Assembly: GCA_020635875.1 (NCBI GenBank)
Contig: JACJYY010000007.1
Span: 1-64,000 of the forward strand
Origin: Flavobacteriales bacterium
Lineage (GTDB): Bacteria > Bacteroidota > Bacteroidia > Flavobacteriales > Flavobacteriaceae
Direction: 5' to 3'
DNA: 64,000 nucleotides
The notes beneath the pieces were generated by a model that saw only the letters and a list, made by a program, of their open reading frames with translations, did not search any database and was not told the origin of the DNA. This document shows positions 1 through 8,168 of this stretch, piece after piece. The position numbers were made by a program, and so were the translations under genes. Each line of letters starts with the position of its first letter. Positions within the stretch are counted from its first letter, which is position 1.

Positions 1-1
1 C

Positions 2-289
2 CGTGTGCTTTTCGAAAGTAAAAAAGAAAAACTAGCGCAATATGGGGAACGCATTTGGAAGATTACGGAAGGCTCCGTTGACGAAAAAGCCAACAAAGCG
101 ATTAATAACACTACCGACTTTTTGCAACAAATGGGCATGCCATTAACGGTGGCAGAATGCTCTTCTGATTACGACAGGACTACTGACATAATCGTCGAAC
201 GCTTCAAAAATAGAGGTTGGCTAGGATTGGGCGAAAAACAAGAAGTTACCCCCGAAGTGGTTCGACAAATAGTAACTATGTCGCTATAA
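2..289 (+). CDS. Iron-containing alcohol dehydrogenase, C-terminal part
   Basis: This is the last ~95 codons of a gene that begins left of the window; the frame is already open at base 2 and the GTG at base 5 is internal. The visible segment (ITEGSVDEKANKAINNT, then a C-terminal helix ending QIVTMSL) resembles the all-helical C-terminal domain of Fe-dependent alcohol dehydrogenases of the YqhD/butanol dehydrogenase type, cytosolic NAD(P)H enzymes that interconvert aldehydes and alcohols. The metal- and cofactor-binding half lies outside the window, so the substrate cannot be judged. The stop is 2 bases from the stop of the convergent next gene, leaving no room for a terminator. The family call rests on overall similarity only. 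Confidence 0.7.
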   Translation, partial: RVLFESKKEKLAQYGERIWKITEGSVDEKANKAINNTTDFLQQMGMPLTVAECSSDYDRTTDIIVERFKNRGWLGLGEKQEVTPEVVRQIVTMSL

Positions 290-291
290 AG

Positions 292-612
292 TTATTCCAA
301 ATCGTTCTCTAATTCTTCCAATTCTTGTTGTGCTTCTTCTTTTTGTTGCATCTTTTGTTGTTCGAAATTGACATCTTGAACCACCTCATCTTTAACAAAG
401 ATTAATTTTCCTATAACAAACAAGAAGCACATTATTGTTAACCCTAAAATAATTTTAGAAAACTTTTTACTATTATCCTGTCTTATTGCCAATATACTTA
501 GACCTGCTGCGATACCCACTGGCAACAAAGCAATTGTACCCATAGGCAAATACGAAAACACCATACCTACAAGACAAAATAAACCTGCCAAACTAATAAC
601 TACTATTTTCAT
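292..612 (-). CDS. Small membrane protein of unknown function
   Basis: A 106-residue protein with no function I recognise. It has three hydrophobic stretches (roughly residues 3-20, 24-43 and 53-72), the last preceded by a lysine-rich segment (DNSKKFSKI), so it is probably a small inner-membrane protein. The tail from about residue 78 is charged and Gln/Glu-rich (EQQKMQQKEEAQQELEELE) and likely forms a short coiled coil. It lies 15 bases downstream of the DUF3108 gene on the same strand and is probably cotranscribed with it. Its 3' end meets the alcohol dehydrogenase gene tail to tail. Confidence 0.7.
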   Translation of the reverse strand: MKIVVISLAGLFCLVGMVFSYLPMGTIALLPVGIAAGLSILAIRQDNSKKFSKIILGLTIMCFLFVIGKLIFVKDEVVQDVNFEQQKMQQKEEAQQELEELENDLE

Positions 613-627
613 TTTATATAAATACGA

Positions 628-1389
628 TTAAATTCCTGTAGCTGTTTTTAAATGTAACTCGCCAGTACCTACAGGGATACTAAACTTGATTAAAGCAGGT
701 ATTTTCTTAGTATCAGCAGTTAGCCAAATCAAGTTTTGATCCTTGCCTTTTAAGACGTTTGTTTTAGCTCCAATCGACAGTTTATAACATTCCTTTTTAC
801 CCAAATTACCCGCATCCACTGTTTCTTTTCCCATAAATTTCACAAAAACAGGGATTTCCTTCTCATCAAACACTATGGTATACGATTGTGTCTGACCTAT
901 TTTAAATGAAGAAAAATTAATAATTCTAAGTTTATACAACAAAGACACCACATCTATAGTGTTAGGGTTGATCGTTACAGTAGTTGTTTTTTCAGGCTTA
1001 TTTCTTCGTTGCGAAGTACTGATAATTTGATTGCCTTTAAAAACATACTTTTCCCTCTTCGTATATCCCCCTTCGTTAATGTTGCGTTTATACAAACTCG
1101 GTTTTATTGTTTTGGCGTCAACAAAGGATTCATACACATCTCTGATTTTAAAAAACGAATCCCATTTGCTGTACGTAGCGGCCTCACAATTGAGATGCAA
1201 ATACGTATTTTTTGTAGTTTTGGTAGTTTCGGTAGATAAAGTAAGTTGAGCGATTTGAGTCATCAAACCGCTCATATTATAAGAACCTGCATAAATCAAC
1301 TTTTCACCGGATGTAATTTGTGCAGTTGTCGTTTGACAACCACCCCACAAGGCCATTATCAAACTTAAAGTCGCGACTATTGTCTTCAT
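628..1389 (-). CDS. Exported DUF3108 domain protein
   Basis: A 253-residue protein. A hydrophobic N-terminus (MKTIVATLSLIMALWGG, then TTAQ) acts as a signal peptide, so the protein is exported. The remainder is beta-rich and matches DUF3108, a periplasmic or outer-membrane-associated family of unknown function: GEKLIYAGSYN near the N-terminus, YEKR-like basic strands in the middle, and a C-terminal TADTKKIPALIKFSIPVG segment typical of the family. It starts 4 bases after the stop of the zinc metallopeptidase gene, suggesting a three-gene unit (peptidase, DUF3108, small membrane protein). No catalytic residues can be named. Confidence 0.8.
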   Translation of the reverse strand: MKTIVATLSLIMALWGGCQTTTAQITSGEKLIYAGSYNMSGLMTQIAQLTLSTETTKTTKNTYLHLNCEAATYSKWDSFFKIRDVYESFVDAKTIKPSLYKRNINEGGYTKREKYVFKGNQIISTSQRRNKPEKTTTVTINPNTIDVVSLLYKLRIINFSSFKIGQTQSYTIVFDEKEIPVFVKFMGKETVDAGNLGKKECYKLSIGAKTNVLKGKDQNLIWLTADTKKIPALIKFSIPVGTGELHLKTATGI

Positions 1390-1393
1390 TTGA

Positions 1394-2080
1394 TTAGTCT
1401 CTGCGACCCATGTACATCATTACATAATACATCAATGTTGCAATTGAGCCTAAAGCGGCAACAACATACGTACGTGCAGCCCATGATAAAGCATCTTTTG
1501 CTCCAGCGTGTTCTTCACGTGTTACCATACGTTTGTTTTCTAACCAAGCCAAGGCACGGTTGCTCGCGTCATATTCAACAGGTAAGGTAATCACCGAAAA
1601 AACTGTGGTCATGGCAAACAAAATAATCCCAATCAATAATAACGAAGGAAACGTGTTAATCAATAACACTCCTGCCAATAATACCCATTGTACGGTATTA
1701 GACGCAAACTGTACCACAGGTACTAATTGTGAACGCATGGTTAACCAACTATACGCTTGTGCATGTTGTACCGCATGTCCTACTTCGTGTGCTGCTACTG
1801 CAGCGGCAGCAGCATTGCGTTGACTGTAAACCGCTTCACTCAAATTAACCGTTTTGTCTGCGGGATTATAGTGATCGGTCAAACGACCAGGAGTAGAAAT
1901 TACACGCACATCACGGATACCATGATCCGCTAACATCTGAGTAGCAATCTCAGCTCCACTCATCCCGTTTTGTAGTTGCGTTTTTGAATATTTTTCGAAT
2001 TTGCTTTTTAGGCGCGCACTAACCGCCCAACTGGCTAACATGATAACCCCCATTAAAAGCATTGCTGGCATACTAAACAT
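1394..2080 (-). CDS. Membrane zinc metallopeptidase, YugP-like
   Basis: A 228-residue neutral zinc metallopeptidase of the YugP family. The zinc-binding motif HEVGH sits at residues 98-102, followed by AVQHA. The N-terminus carries one hydrophobic helix (residues 5-20) and the C-terminal half two or three more (around 125-165 and 200-220), placing the enzyme in the inner membrane. The segment SARLKSKFEKYSKTQLQNGMSGAEIA is typical of the family. Substrates are not known for these proteins. First gene of a probable operon with the DUF3108 and small membrane protein genes. Confidence 0.88.
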   Translation of the reverse strand: MFSMPAMLLMGVIMLASWAVSARLKSKFEKYSKTQLQNGMSGAEIATQMLADHGIRDVRVISTPGRLTDHYNPADKTVNLSEAVYSQRNAAAAAVAAHEVGHAVQHAQAYSWLTMRSQLVPVVQFASNTVQWVLLAGVLLINTFPSLLLIGIILFAMTTVFSVITLPVEYDASNRALAWLENKRMVTREEHAGAKDALSWAARTYVVAALGSIATLMYYVMMYMGRRD

Positions 2081-2148
2081 ATCTCTATTTCTTTTAAAAA
2101 ATTACACGTAAAATTACGCAATTAGTAGACCAATTTTTAAATACTGAC

Positions 2149-2171
2149 AAAAATACAGGCGAAGCCTGTTT
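2149..2171 (-). terminator. Probable terminator after leuS
   Basis: Read on the minus strand, an ACAGGC / GCCTGT hairpin with a TTC loop is followed by a T-run (plus-strand A-run 2149-2153). It lies about 145 bases beyond the leuS stop, past a repeat-rich spacer, and is oriented to end leuS transcription before the metallopeptidase gene. Confidence 0.5.
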
Positions 2172-2276
2172 AAGTATTAATTAGTAAGGCGTAAGTAGTA
2201 AGTACTCAGACTCTATAAAGTAATACTCAAGTACTACAAAAAACACTTACTACTTACGCCTTAATACTTAATACTT
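2172..2276. repeat. Intergenic imperfect inverted repeat
   Basis: The leuS downstream spacer holds two arms of about 32 bases, 2172-2203 and 2244-2276, that are near reverse complements. Both contain the core GGCGTAAGTAGTAAGT and TAAGTATTAA-type sequence. The spacer between them and the bases to about 2296 hold further fragments of the same words (AGTACT, CTTACTACTT). It could fold into a long hairpin. A related word occurs inside leuS itself at 3719-3746. Confidence 0.75.
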
Positions 2277-2316
2277 CTAAAAGCTTACTACTTCTTTAAA
2301 TGCTTCGCACTTAAAG

Positions 2317-5300
2317 TTATCCTACTAAATTTATAATCTTCCCTGGCACAATGATTACTTTTTTAGGTGTACGTCCTGCCAATTGCTGTTGCGTACGCTC
2401 GTCGGCTAAAACTTGTTCTTCAATTTGTGCTACGGATAAATCCAAAGGCAAAGTCATCGTAAAACGCATCTTACCGTTGAATGAAATTGGATATTCTTTA
2501 TCGCTTTCCACTAAATAACTGGCTTCAAACTTAGGAAATGGTACAGTTGAAATTGAACCTTCATGACCTAATTTTGACCAAAGTTCCTCAGCAATGTGCG
2601 GCGCATACGGAGAAACCAAAATCGCTAATGGCTCCAAAATGGCTCTATGATTACATTTTAATTGCGTCAACTCGTTTACACAAATCATAAATTGAGATAC
2701 TGATGTATTAAATGAAAAGTTCTCGATATCCTCAGTTACTTTTTTGATGGTTTTGTGCAACGACTTATACATCTCTTTCGATGGTTCTTCGTCTTTTACA
2801 ATTACACCAGAGTCATTGCAATACAACTTCCATAATTTCTTTAAAAAGCCTGAAACTCCAGATATACCAGCCGTATTCCACGGTTTAGATTGCTCCAATG
2901 GACCTAGGAACATCTCATACAAACGTAAAGTATCGGCACCGTAAAACTCACAAATATCATCGGGGTTTACCACGTTGTATTTGGATTTGGACATTTTTTC
3001 GACTTCACGTCCTACAATATACTTTCCGTCTTCCAATATGAACTCCGCATTAACATAATCCGAATTCAAAGGGTGTTTTTTGAACGCTTCAATATTCAAC
3101 TCATTAGTTACGTCATTGATAACGGATAAGTCTACATGGATAGGAGTTAAAAACCATCTCAAATCAGATTTATCTATCGTAGCTTTAAGCAAAGGATATT
3201 TTTCCGAATACTTTTGCTCCAATTTTTCAACAATTGAATTGTATTGATTTTCTAAAGAATTTCCTTGAATAGAATCATGTACAATTTCATTTCTATGTTT
3301 TTGAGAAACAAAAATCGGATGGGATTTTACAAACTCCTGATGAAACTCTTTCAATTCTTCATTATCATAATTATTTGGAGCTTTTTCTTCAATCATTAGT
3401 GAAACATAATGCCTATGCACAAAAGCGCTATTCCCCAAAATCATTCCTTGGTTAATCAACTTCTTGAAAGGTTCTTCTGTTGGCGCAAAACCTCTATCTT
3501 TTAAGAATTTGTTCCAGAAACGAGAATATAATAAGTGCCCTGTTGCGTGCTCACTACCTCCGATGTATAAATCTACATTTTCCCAATAGTTCAAAGCCTC
3601 TTCACTAGCAAAATCCGTTTCGTTATGTGCATCCATATAACGCATCCAATACCAAGATGAACCTGCCCATCCTGGCATGGTATTTAACTCAAGAGGAAAC
3701 ACATTCACCTCATCAATCAACTTACTACTTACTACTTCCGCCTTATCTACGTTCCAAGCCCAAACAGAAGCGTTTCCTAATGGTGGTTGTCCATCTTCGG
3801 TTGGCAAATACTTTTCTACTTCGGGCAACACAATGGGTAAATGTTGTTTGTCAATCATTTGTGGCAAACCATTGACATAATATACTGGGAAAGGTTCTCC
3901 CCAATAACGTTGACGCGAAAATACCGCATCACGTAATCTATAATTCGTTTTTCCTTCTCCTTGACCTGTTTTTTCTAATTCAAAAATTACTCGTTTAGTC
4001 CCCTTTTTGTAATCTAAACCGTCCAAAAAGTCGGAATTCATCAACTTCACCCCTTCTTTTGAACCAAAAGCTTCTTTGGAAATATCCACTCCATCAAAAA
4101 TATTTTTAATCGGTAGCATGCCCTCTTTTCCTTCAAAGAATTTGGCGAAAGCATAATCACGCTCATCACCACATGGCACGGCCATAACTGCTCCTGTACC
4201 ATAACCTGCCAATACATAATCTCCAATCCAAATCGCAATCGGCTCTTTGGTAAACGGATGTTCAGCATATGCTCCAGTAAAAACCCCAGATATCGTTTTA
4301 ACATCTGCCATACGATCACGTTCACTTCTTTTGGCCGTAGCCTCAATATAAGCCTCCACCGCTGCGGCTTGTTCTGGAGTTGTAATCTGATGAACCAATT
4401 CATGCTCAGGAGCCAAAGTCATAAAGGTTACCCCAAAGATGGTGTCAGGGCGAGTGGTGAAGACCTCAATAAATTGATTTGAGATTTGAGATTTGAGATT
4501 TGAGATTTCACTATCTTCAACTTCAAATTTTGAATTTTGAATTTCAAATTTTACTGACGCCCCTACACTTTTCCCAATCCAGTTTCTTTGTGATTCTTTA
4601 ATGGATTCACTCCAATCAATCGTTTCTAAGCCTTGTAACAAACGTTCTGCATAAGCCGAAATTCGCATCGACCATTGGGTCATTTTTTTACGCACTACGG
4701 GATGTCCTCCTCGTTCCGAAACACCGTTTACAATCTCATCGTTCGCTAATACCGTTCCTAAACCTGGACACCAGTTTACTTCGGTCTCCGCCAAATAGGT
4801 CATACGGTATTTTAATAAAATACGCTCTTGCTCTTCCTGACTATAGGCTTTCCATTCGGTTGCACTAAACACTACTACGTTTTCATCACAAGCCGCTTGT
4901 ACACTTCCATTACCGCCTTGTTCAAAAAGGTTTATTAATGTCGAAATAGCTTCTGCTTGATCTGTTGCTTTGTTATACCACGAATTAAACAACTGAATAA
5001 AAATCCATTGGGTATGTTTGTAATAGTCTGGATTAGAGGTTCTAACCTCACGACTCCAATCAAATGAGAATCCAATTTTATCCAATTGCTCTCGGTAACG
5101 TGCAATATTTTCTTTGGTTGTGGTTTCGGGATGTTGCCCCGTTTGTATCGCATATTGTTCTGCTGGTAATCCAAAACTATCATATCCTTGAGGATGCAAC
5201 ACATTAAATCCTTGATGTCTTTTATAGCGCGCCACAATATCCGAAGCAATATAACCCAGCGGATGCCCCACGTGTAACCCCGCCCCAGAAGGATAAGGAA

Positions 5301-5415
5301 ACATATCTAAGACATAATATTTAGGCTTATCAGAATGGTTTTCCGCTTTGAACGTCGCGTTCTCCGCCCAATATTTTTGCCAATTCTTTTCGATCTCGTT
5401 TGGATTATAGTTCAT
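2317..5415 (-). CDS. leuS: Leucyl-tRNA synthetase with in-frame insertions
   Basis: Class I synthetase charging tRNA-Leu in the cytosol. The HIGH signature appears as HVGHPLGY about 50 residues in, and KMSKS near residue 808; the editing domain motif TTRPDTIFG follows residue ~315. I choose the ATG at 5415 (MNYNPNEIEKNW) over the upstream ATG at 5439, because a promoter -7 box covers 5437-5444. The 1032-residue product is about 90-100 residues longer than most relatives. Extra material lies at residues ~289-313 (tandem-repeat DNA, NLKSQISN), ~557-566 (AEVVSSKL, matching an intergenic repeat) and ~668-750 (a charged insertion before WFLTPIHVD). Divergent from ftsX. Confidence 0.96.
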   Translation of the reverse strand: MNYNPNEIEKNWQKYWAENATFKAENHSDKPKYYVLDMFPYPSGAGLHVGHPLGYIASDIVARYKRHQGFNVLHPQGYDSFGLPAEQYAIQTGQHPETTTKENIARYREQLDKIGFSFDWSREVRTSNPDYYKHTQWIFIQLFNSWYNKATDQAEAISTLINLFEQGGNGSVQAACDENVVVFSATEWKAYSQEEQERILLKYRMTYLAETEVNWCPGLGTVLANDEIVNGVSERGGHPVVRKKMTQWSMRISAYAERLLQGLETIDWSESIKESQRNWIGKSVGASVKFEIQNSKFEVEDSEISNLKSQISNQFIEVFTTRPDTIFGVTFMTLAPEHELVHQITTPEQAAAVEAYIEATAKRSERDRMADVKTISGVFTGAYAEHPFTKEPIAIWIGDYVLAGYGTGAVMAVPCGDERDYAFAKFFEGKEGMLPIKNIFDGVDISKEAFGSKEGVKLMNSDFLDGLDYKKGTKRVIFELEKTGQGEGKTNYRLRDAVFSRQRYWGEPFPVYYVNGLPQMIDKQHLPIVLPEVEKYLPTEDGQPPLGNASVWAWNVDKAEVVSSKLIDEVNVFPLELNTMPGWAGSSWYWMRYMDAHNETDFASEEALNYWENVDLYIGGSEHATGHLLYSRFWNKFLKDRGFAPTEEPFKKLINQGMILGNSAFVHRHYVSLMIEEKAPNNYDNEELKEFHQEFVKSHPIFVSQKHRNEIVHDSIQGNSLENQYNSIVEKLEQKYSEKYPLLKATIDKSDLRWFLTPIHVDLSVINDVTNELNIEAFKKHPLNSDYVNAEFILEDGKYIVGREVEKMSKSKYNVVNPDDICEFYGADTLRLYEMFLGPLEQSKPWNTAGISGVSGFLKKLWKLYCNDSGVIVKDEEPSKEMYKSLHKTIKKVTEDIENFSFNTSVSQFMICVNELTQLKCNHRAILEPLAILVSPYAPHIAEELWSKLGHEGSISTVPFPKFEASYLVESDKEYPISFNGKMRFTMTLPLDLSVAQIEEQVLADERTQQQLAGRTPKKVIIVPGKIINLVG
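3719..3746. repeat. Intergenic repeat word captured inside leuS
   Basis: The plus-strand word ACTTACTACTTACTACTT, then CCGCCTTA, closely resembles the arm of the inverted repeat at 2244-2276 (ACTTACTACTTACGCCTTA). Here it is translated as part of LeuRS (KAEVVSSKL on the minus strand) without breaking the frame. Confidence 0.6.
4477..4552. repeat. Heptamer tandem repeats inside leuS
   Basis: Plus strand 4477-4508 is four tandem copies of the heptamer ATTTGAG plus a partial copy. A second low-complexity tract at 4521-4552 is built from TTTTGAA / TTCAAA words. Because 7 is not a multiple of 3, three heptamers make a 7-codon period, giving the peptide SEISNLKSQISN. The tract sits just before the editing-domain motif TTRPDTIFG. 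Confidence 0.85.
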
Positions 5416-5436
5416 GGTATTCAGTTTATGAAGTCG

Positions 5437-5467
5437 CAAATTTACAGTTATTGTAAGAATGTCAAAA
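5437..5467 (-). promoter_or_regulatory. leuS promoter (Bacteroidota type)
   Basis: On the minus strand TTTTG (5467-5463) is followed after 18 bases by TAAATTTG (5444-5437), matching the TTTG / TAnnTTTG promoter pattern of Flavobacteria. Transcription would start near 5431, so translation must start at the ATG at 5415. Confidence 0.65.
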
Positions 5468-5508
5468 CTTTAGCTCCTCGAAACCCTTTTCAAACCCGAT
5501 TCTTTTGT

Positions 5509-5516
5509 TATTTTTG
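5509..5516 (+). promoter_or_regulatory. Possible ftsX -7 box
   Basis: TATTTTTG fits TAnnTTTG and lies 20 bases before the chosen ftsX start at 5536. No convincing TTTG element is seen at the right distance upstream, so this is only a partial match. Confidence 0.35.
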
Positions 5517-5535
5517 GCAAATAAATACAACTGGT

Positions 5536-6411
5536 ATGGGATTATCAATTGAAAGAATACAAAAAAGACGTTTACTATCGTCTTATTTTTCAGTAGTCAT
5601 TAGTGTTTTTTTAGTGCTTTTTTTATTAGGAGCTTTAGCACTATTTGTGATTAACTCTAATCGATTATCCAAAGAATTTAAGGAGGAAATAGCCATGTCT
5701 ATCTATTTCAAAAAATCAGTCACACAAACACAAATTGATGTTTTCTCCGAAGTATTAAGAAATAAACCCTACGTCAAAAAATTCAAGTTTACCTCTAAAG
5801 AAGATGCTGCCAAGGAATATAGCGATGCCTTCGGAGCTGACTTCATGACATTTTTGGGTACCAACCCGTTACAAAATTCAATTGACATTTATTTTAAAAG
5901 TGATTATGTAGAAAGTGCTAAAATCACTGCCATAGAACAGGAATTAGCAGGCAATGAAAACATCGACGACATCGTTTACAACAAAGATTTGATTGAGAAA
6001 GTAGATAAAAACCTAAAAAAAGTAAGCTATTGGATTTTAGTTATAAGTGGATTCTTTGCCTTTATTGCTGTGCTATTAATCAATAGCTCAATGCGTTTGT
6101 CTATTTACTCCAAACGTTTTATAATCAAAACCATGCAATTGGTGGGAGCGACTAAATCATTTATTCGCAAACCTTTCATATGGCAAAGCATTAAATTGGG
6201 AGTAATTGGTGCGCTATTAGCGATTGTTTCATTGATAGCTGCATTAGGTTACGTTAACAATGCTTTCCCTTCTGCACATATTTTGGAAGACAAGGGAATT
6301 ATTGCAGCTGTTTTGGGAGGGATATTACTCTTTGGGATTCTCATCACTTGGTTTAGTACTTTCTTTGCCACACAGCGTTTCCTTAACCTTAGAACCAGCG
6401 ATTTATATTAA
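5536..6411 (+). CDS. ftsX: Cell division protein FtsX
   Basis: A 291-residue FtsX family protein, the membrane partner of the ATPase FtsE; the pair couples divisome constriction to peptidoglycan hydrolase activation. One transmembrane helix near residues 25-45 is followed by an extracytoplasmic domain (EEIAMSIYFKKSVTQTQ onward) and three more helices in the C-terminal half, with the LVGATKSFIRKPF segment typical of FtsX cytoplasmic loops. The start at ATG 5536 (MGLSIERIQKRR) is preferred: the open frame reaches back to 5335 but overlaps leuS and its promoter. No ftsE is adjacent. Followed at 5 bases by the DUF3098 gene, in an apparent operon with uppP and truB. Confidence 0.93.
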   Translation: MGLSIERIQKRRLLSSYFSVVISVFLVLFLLGALALFVINSNRLSKEFKEEIAMSIYFKKSVTQTQIDVFSEVLRNKPYVKKFKFTSKEDAAKEYSDAFGADFMTFLGTNPLQNSIDIYFKSDYVESAKITAIEQELAGNENIDDIVYNKDLIEKVDKNLKKVSYWILVISGFFAFIAVLLINSSMRLSIYSKRFIIKTMQLVGATKSFIRKPFIWQSIKLGVIGALLAIVSLIAALGYVNNAFPSAHILEDKGIIAAVLGGILLFGILITWFSTFFATQRFLNLRTSDLY

Positions 6412-6416
6412 TTATT

Positions 6417-6653
6417 ATGAGCGACAATAAAGGTTTAAAACGAGAATTTCTTTTTGACAAAAGCAATTACAAAATACTTTTGATTGGAATAAGTGTAATC
6501 GCCTTAGGATTTATTTTAATGAGTGGAGGAGCCAGCGATGACCCCAACGTTTTTAGCGAAGACATTTTCAATTTTAGACGTATTCGACTAGCACCTACAG
6601 TAGTTTTGACGGGATTCGGCATTTGTATCTATTCAATCCTAAAAAAGAAATAA
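6417..6653 (+). CDS. DUF3098 small membrane protein
   Basis: A 78-residue protein of the DUF3098 family, common next to ftsX and uppP in Bacteroidota. It has a charged N-terminus (LKREFLFDKSNYK), a first transmembrane helix (LLIGISVIALGFILMSGG), a short loop with DDPNVFSEDIFNFRRI, and a second helix ending in KKK, so both ends are probably cytoplasmic. Its function is unknown; conserved position between ftsX and uppP suggests a link to envelope biogenesis, but that is inference. Confidence 0.88.
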   Translation: MSDNKGLKREFLFDKSNYKILLIGISVIALGFILMSGGASDDPNVFSEDIFNFRRIRLAPTVVLTGFGICIYSILKKK

Positions 6654-6681
6654 AACTAATTTTTCAAATTCAACGTATATC

Positions 6682-7467
6682 ATGAATACCATTCAAGCTA
6701 TTATATTAGCCATTATTGAAGGATTAACAGAATTTTTGCCTGTATCATCAACCGGGCACATGATTATTGCTTCTTCCTTCTTTGGAATTGCTCATGAAGA
6801 TTTTACCAAACTCTTTACTATTGTAATCCAGTTAGGAACAATTTTATCTGTTTTGGTTTTATACTACAAACGTTTTTTTCAGTCCGTTGACTTTTACTTA
6901 AAAATGTTAGTGGCCTTTTTGCCTGCAGTTGTTTTGGGCTTGACCCTAAACGATTTCATTGACGAGCTGTTAGAAAACCCTGTTGTCGTAGCTATTTCGT
7001 TGGTTATTGGAGGGTTTATTTTGTTAAAAGTTGACGAGTGGTTTAAGGGGAGTGACGAAACAAAAGTAACGTATATGACAGCCTTTAAGATTGGATTATT
7101 TCAATGTTTGGCTATGATTCCTGGAACTTCACGAAGTGGGGCAACTATCGTAGGTGGTATGTCGCAAAAATTAAGTCGTACGGTCGCTGCCGAATTTTCA
7201 TTCTTTTTGGCGATTCCGACCATGCTTGGGGCTACCCTAAAAAAATCATACGACTACTATAAGGCGGGTTACGTTTTAACTTCCGAAGAAGTAAACCTGT
7301 TAGTCATTGGTAACGTGATTGGGTTTATTGTTGCCATCTTGGCCATCAAATCATTCATTGGGTATTTGAGTAAAAACGGATTCAAATTGTTTGGGTATTA
7401 CAGAATAGCCATCGGGTTAATTCTATTGATTATCCATTTCTTTATCAAACCGTTAACGATTATATAG
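6682..7467 (+). CDS. uppP: Undecaprenyl-diphosphatase UppP (BacA)
   Basis: A 261-residue polytopic inner-membrane enzyme that dephosphorylates undecaprenyl pyrophosphate, recycling the lipid carrier for peptidoglycan and other surface polymers; loss raises bacitracin sensitivity in other bacteria. Both family motifs are present: EGLTEFLPVSSTGH near the N-terminus with the catalytic glutamates, and PGTSRSGAT around residue 155, with the essential Ser/Arg. Length is normal. The stop TAG overlaps the GTG start of truB by one base (TAGTG), implying translational coupling. Confidence 0.97.
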   Translation: MNTIQAIILAIIEGLTEFLPVSSTGHMIIASSFFGIAHEDFTKLFTIVIQLGTILSVLVLYYKRFFQSVDFYLKMLVAFLPAVVLGLTLNDFIDELLENPVVVAISLVIGGFILLKVDEWFKGSDETKVTYMTAFKIGLFQCLAMIPGTSRSGATIVGGMSQKLSRTVAAEFSFFLAIPTMLGATLKKSYDYYKAGYVLTSEEVNLLVIGNVIGFIVAILAIKSFIGYLSKNGFKLFGYYRIAIGLILLIIHFFIKPLTII

Positions 7468-8168
7468 TGCTTACCGCAGAAGATTACCAAAGCGGACAAA
7501 TCATACTATTGGACAAACCTTTGACCTGGTCCTCCTTTCAGGCAGTGAACAAGTTAAAATACACCCTCAAAAAAAAATACGGTTTACCCAAAAAGTTCAA
7601 AATTGGTCACGCAGGAACGTTAGACCCATTAGCGACTGGTTTACTCATTATTTGTACTGGTAAATTCACAAAACGAATTAACGAATTACAAGGTCTTGAA
7701 AAAGAATATACGGGTACTATTACACTAGGCGCAACAACTCCTTCGTATGACTTAGAGACTGAAATTGATCAAACTTTTCCGTTTGACCATATCACCCCTG
7801 AGCAAACTGAACAGACCATTCAAAATCACTTTTTAGGAGAAATTTTCCAAAAACCACCGATTTTTTCAGCTATCAAAAAAGATGGAAAAAGATTATACGA
7901 ACACGCGCGTAAAGGTGAAGAAGTTGAAGTAAAAACACGTTTAGTCCATATCCATGAATTTGAAATCACACGTTTTGATTTACCCGAAATAGATTTCAGA
8001 ATCGTTTGTAGTAAAGGAACTTACATTCGATCCATTGCTTTTGACTTAGGAACTGCACTCCAATCAGGAGGGCATTTAACCGCATTACGCCGTACCAAAA
8101 TTGGTCAACACGATGTGGTCAATGCCCGACAAATTGAAGATTATTCACAACTCATACAAGAGGATTAA
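7467..8168 (+). CDS. truB: tRNA pseudouridine-55 synthase TruB
   Basis: A 233-residue enzyme that converts U55 of tRNA to pseudouridine in the T-loop. The catalytic motif HAGTLDPLATGLL is at about residues 49-61, with Asp as nucleophile. The downstream SKGTYIRSIAFDLG segment is also diagnostic. The start is GTG at 7467, overlapping the uppP stop by one base; no better start exists nearby. The stop TAA at 8166-8168 overlaps the stop of the convergent DUF2892 gene, the palindrome TTAA serving both strands. Confidence 0.97.
   Translation: MLTAEDYQSGQIILLDKPLTWSSFQAVNKLKYTLKKKYGLPKKFKIGHAGTLDPLATGLLIICTGKFTKRINELQGLEKEYTGTITLGATTPSYDLETEIDQTFPFDHITPEQTEQTIQNHFLGEIFQKPPIFSAIKKDGKRLYEHARKGEEVEVKTRLVHIHEFEITRFDLPEIDFRIVCSKGTYIRSIAFDLGTALQSGGHLTALRRTKIGQHDVVNARQIEDYSQLIQED

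Noticed and set aside
627..2080. Plus-strand open frames opposite the DUF3108 and zinc peptidase genes.
   Set aside because: They are shadows of clear minus-strand genes, with no start context or family similarity.
4477..4508. Tandem heptamers in leuS as a CRISPR-like array.
   Set aside because: Units are 7 bases with no spacers, lie inside a coding frame, and no cas genes are present.
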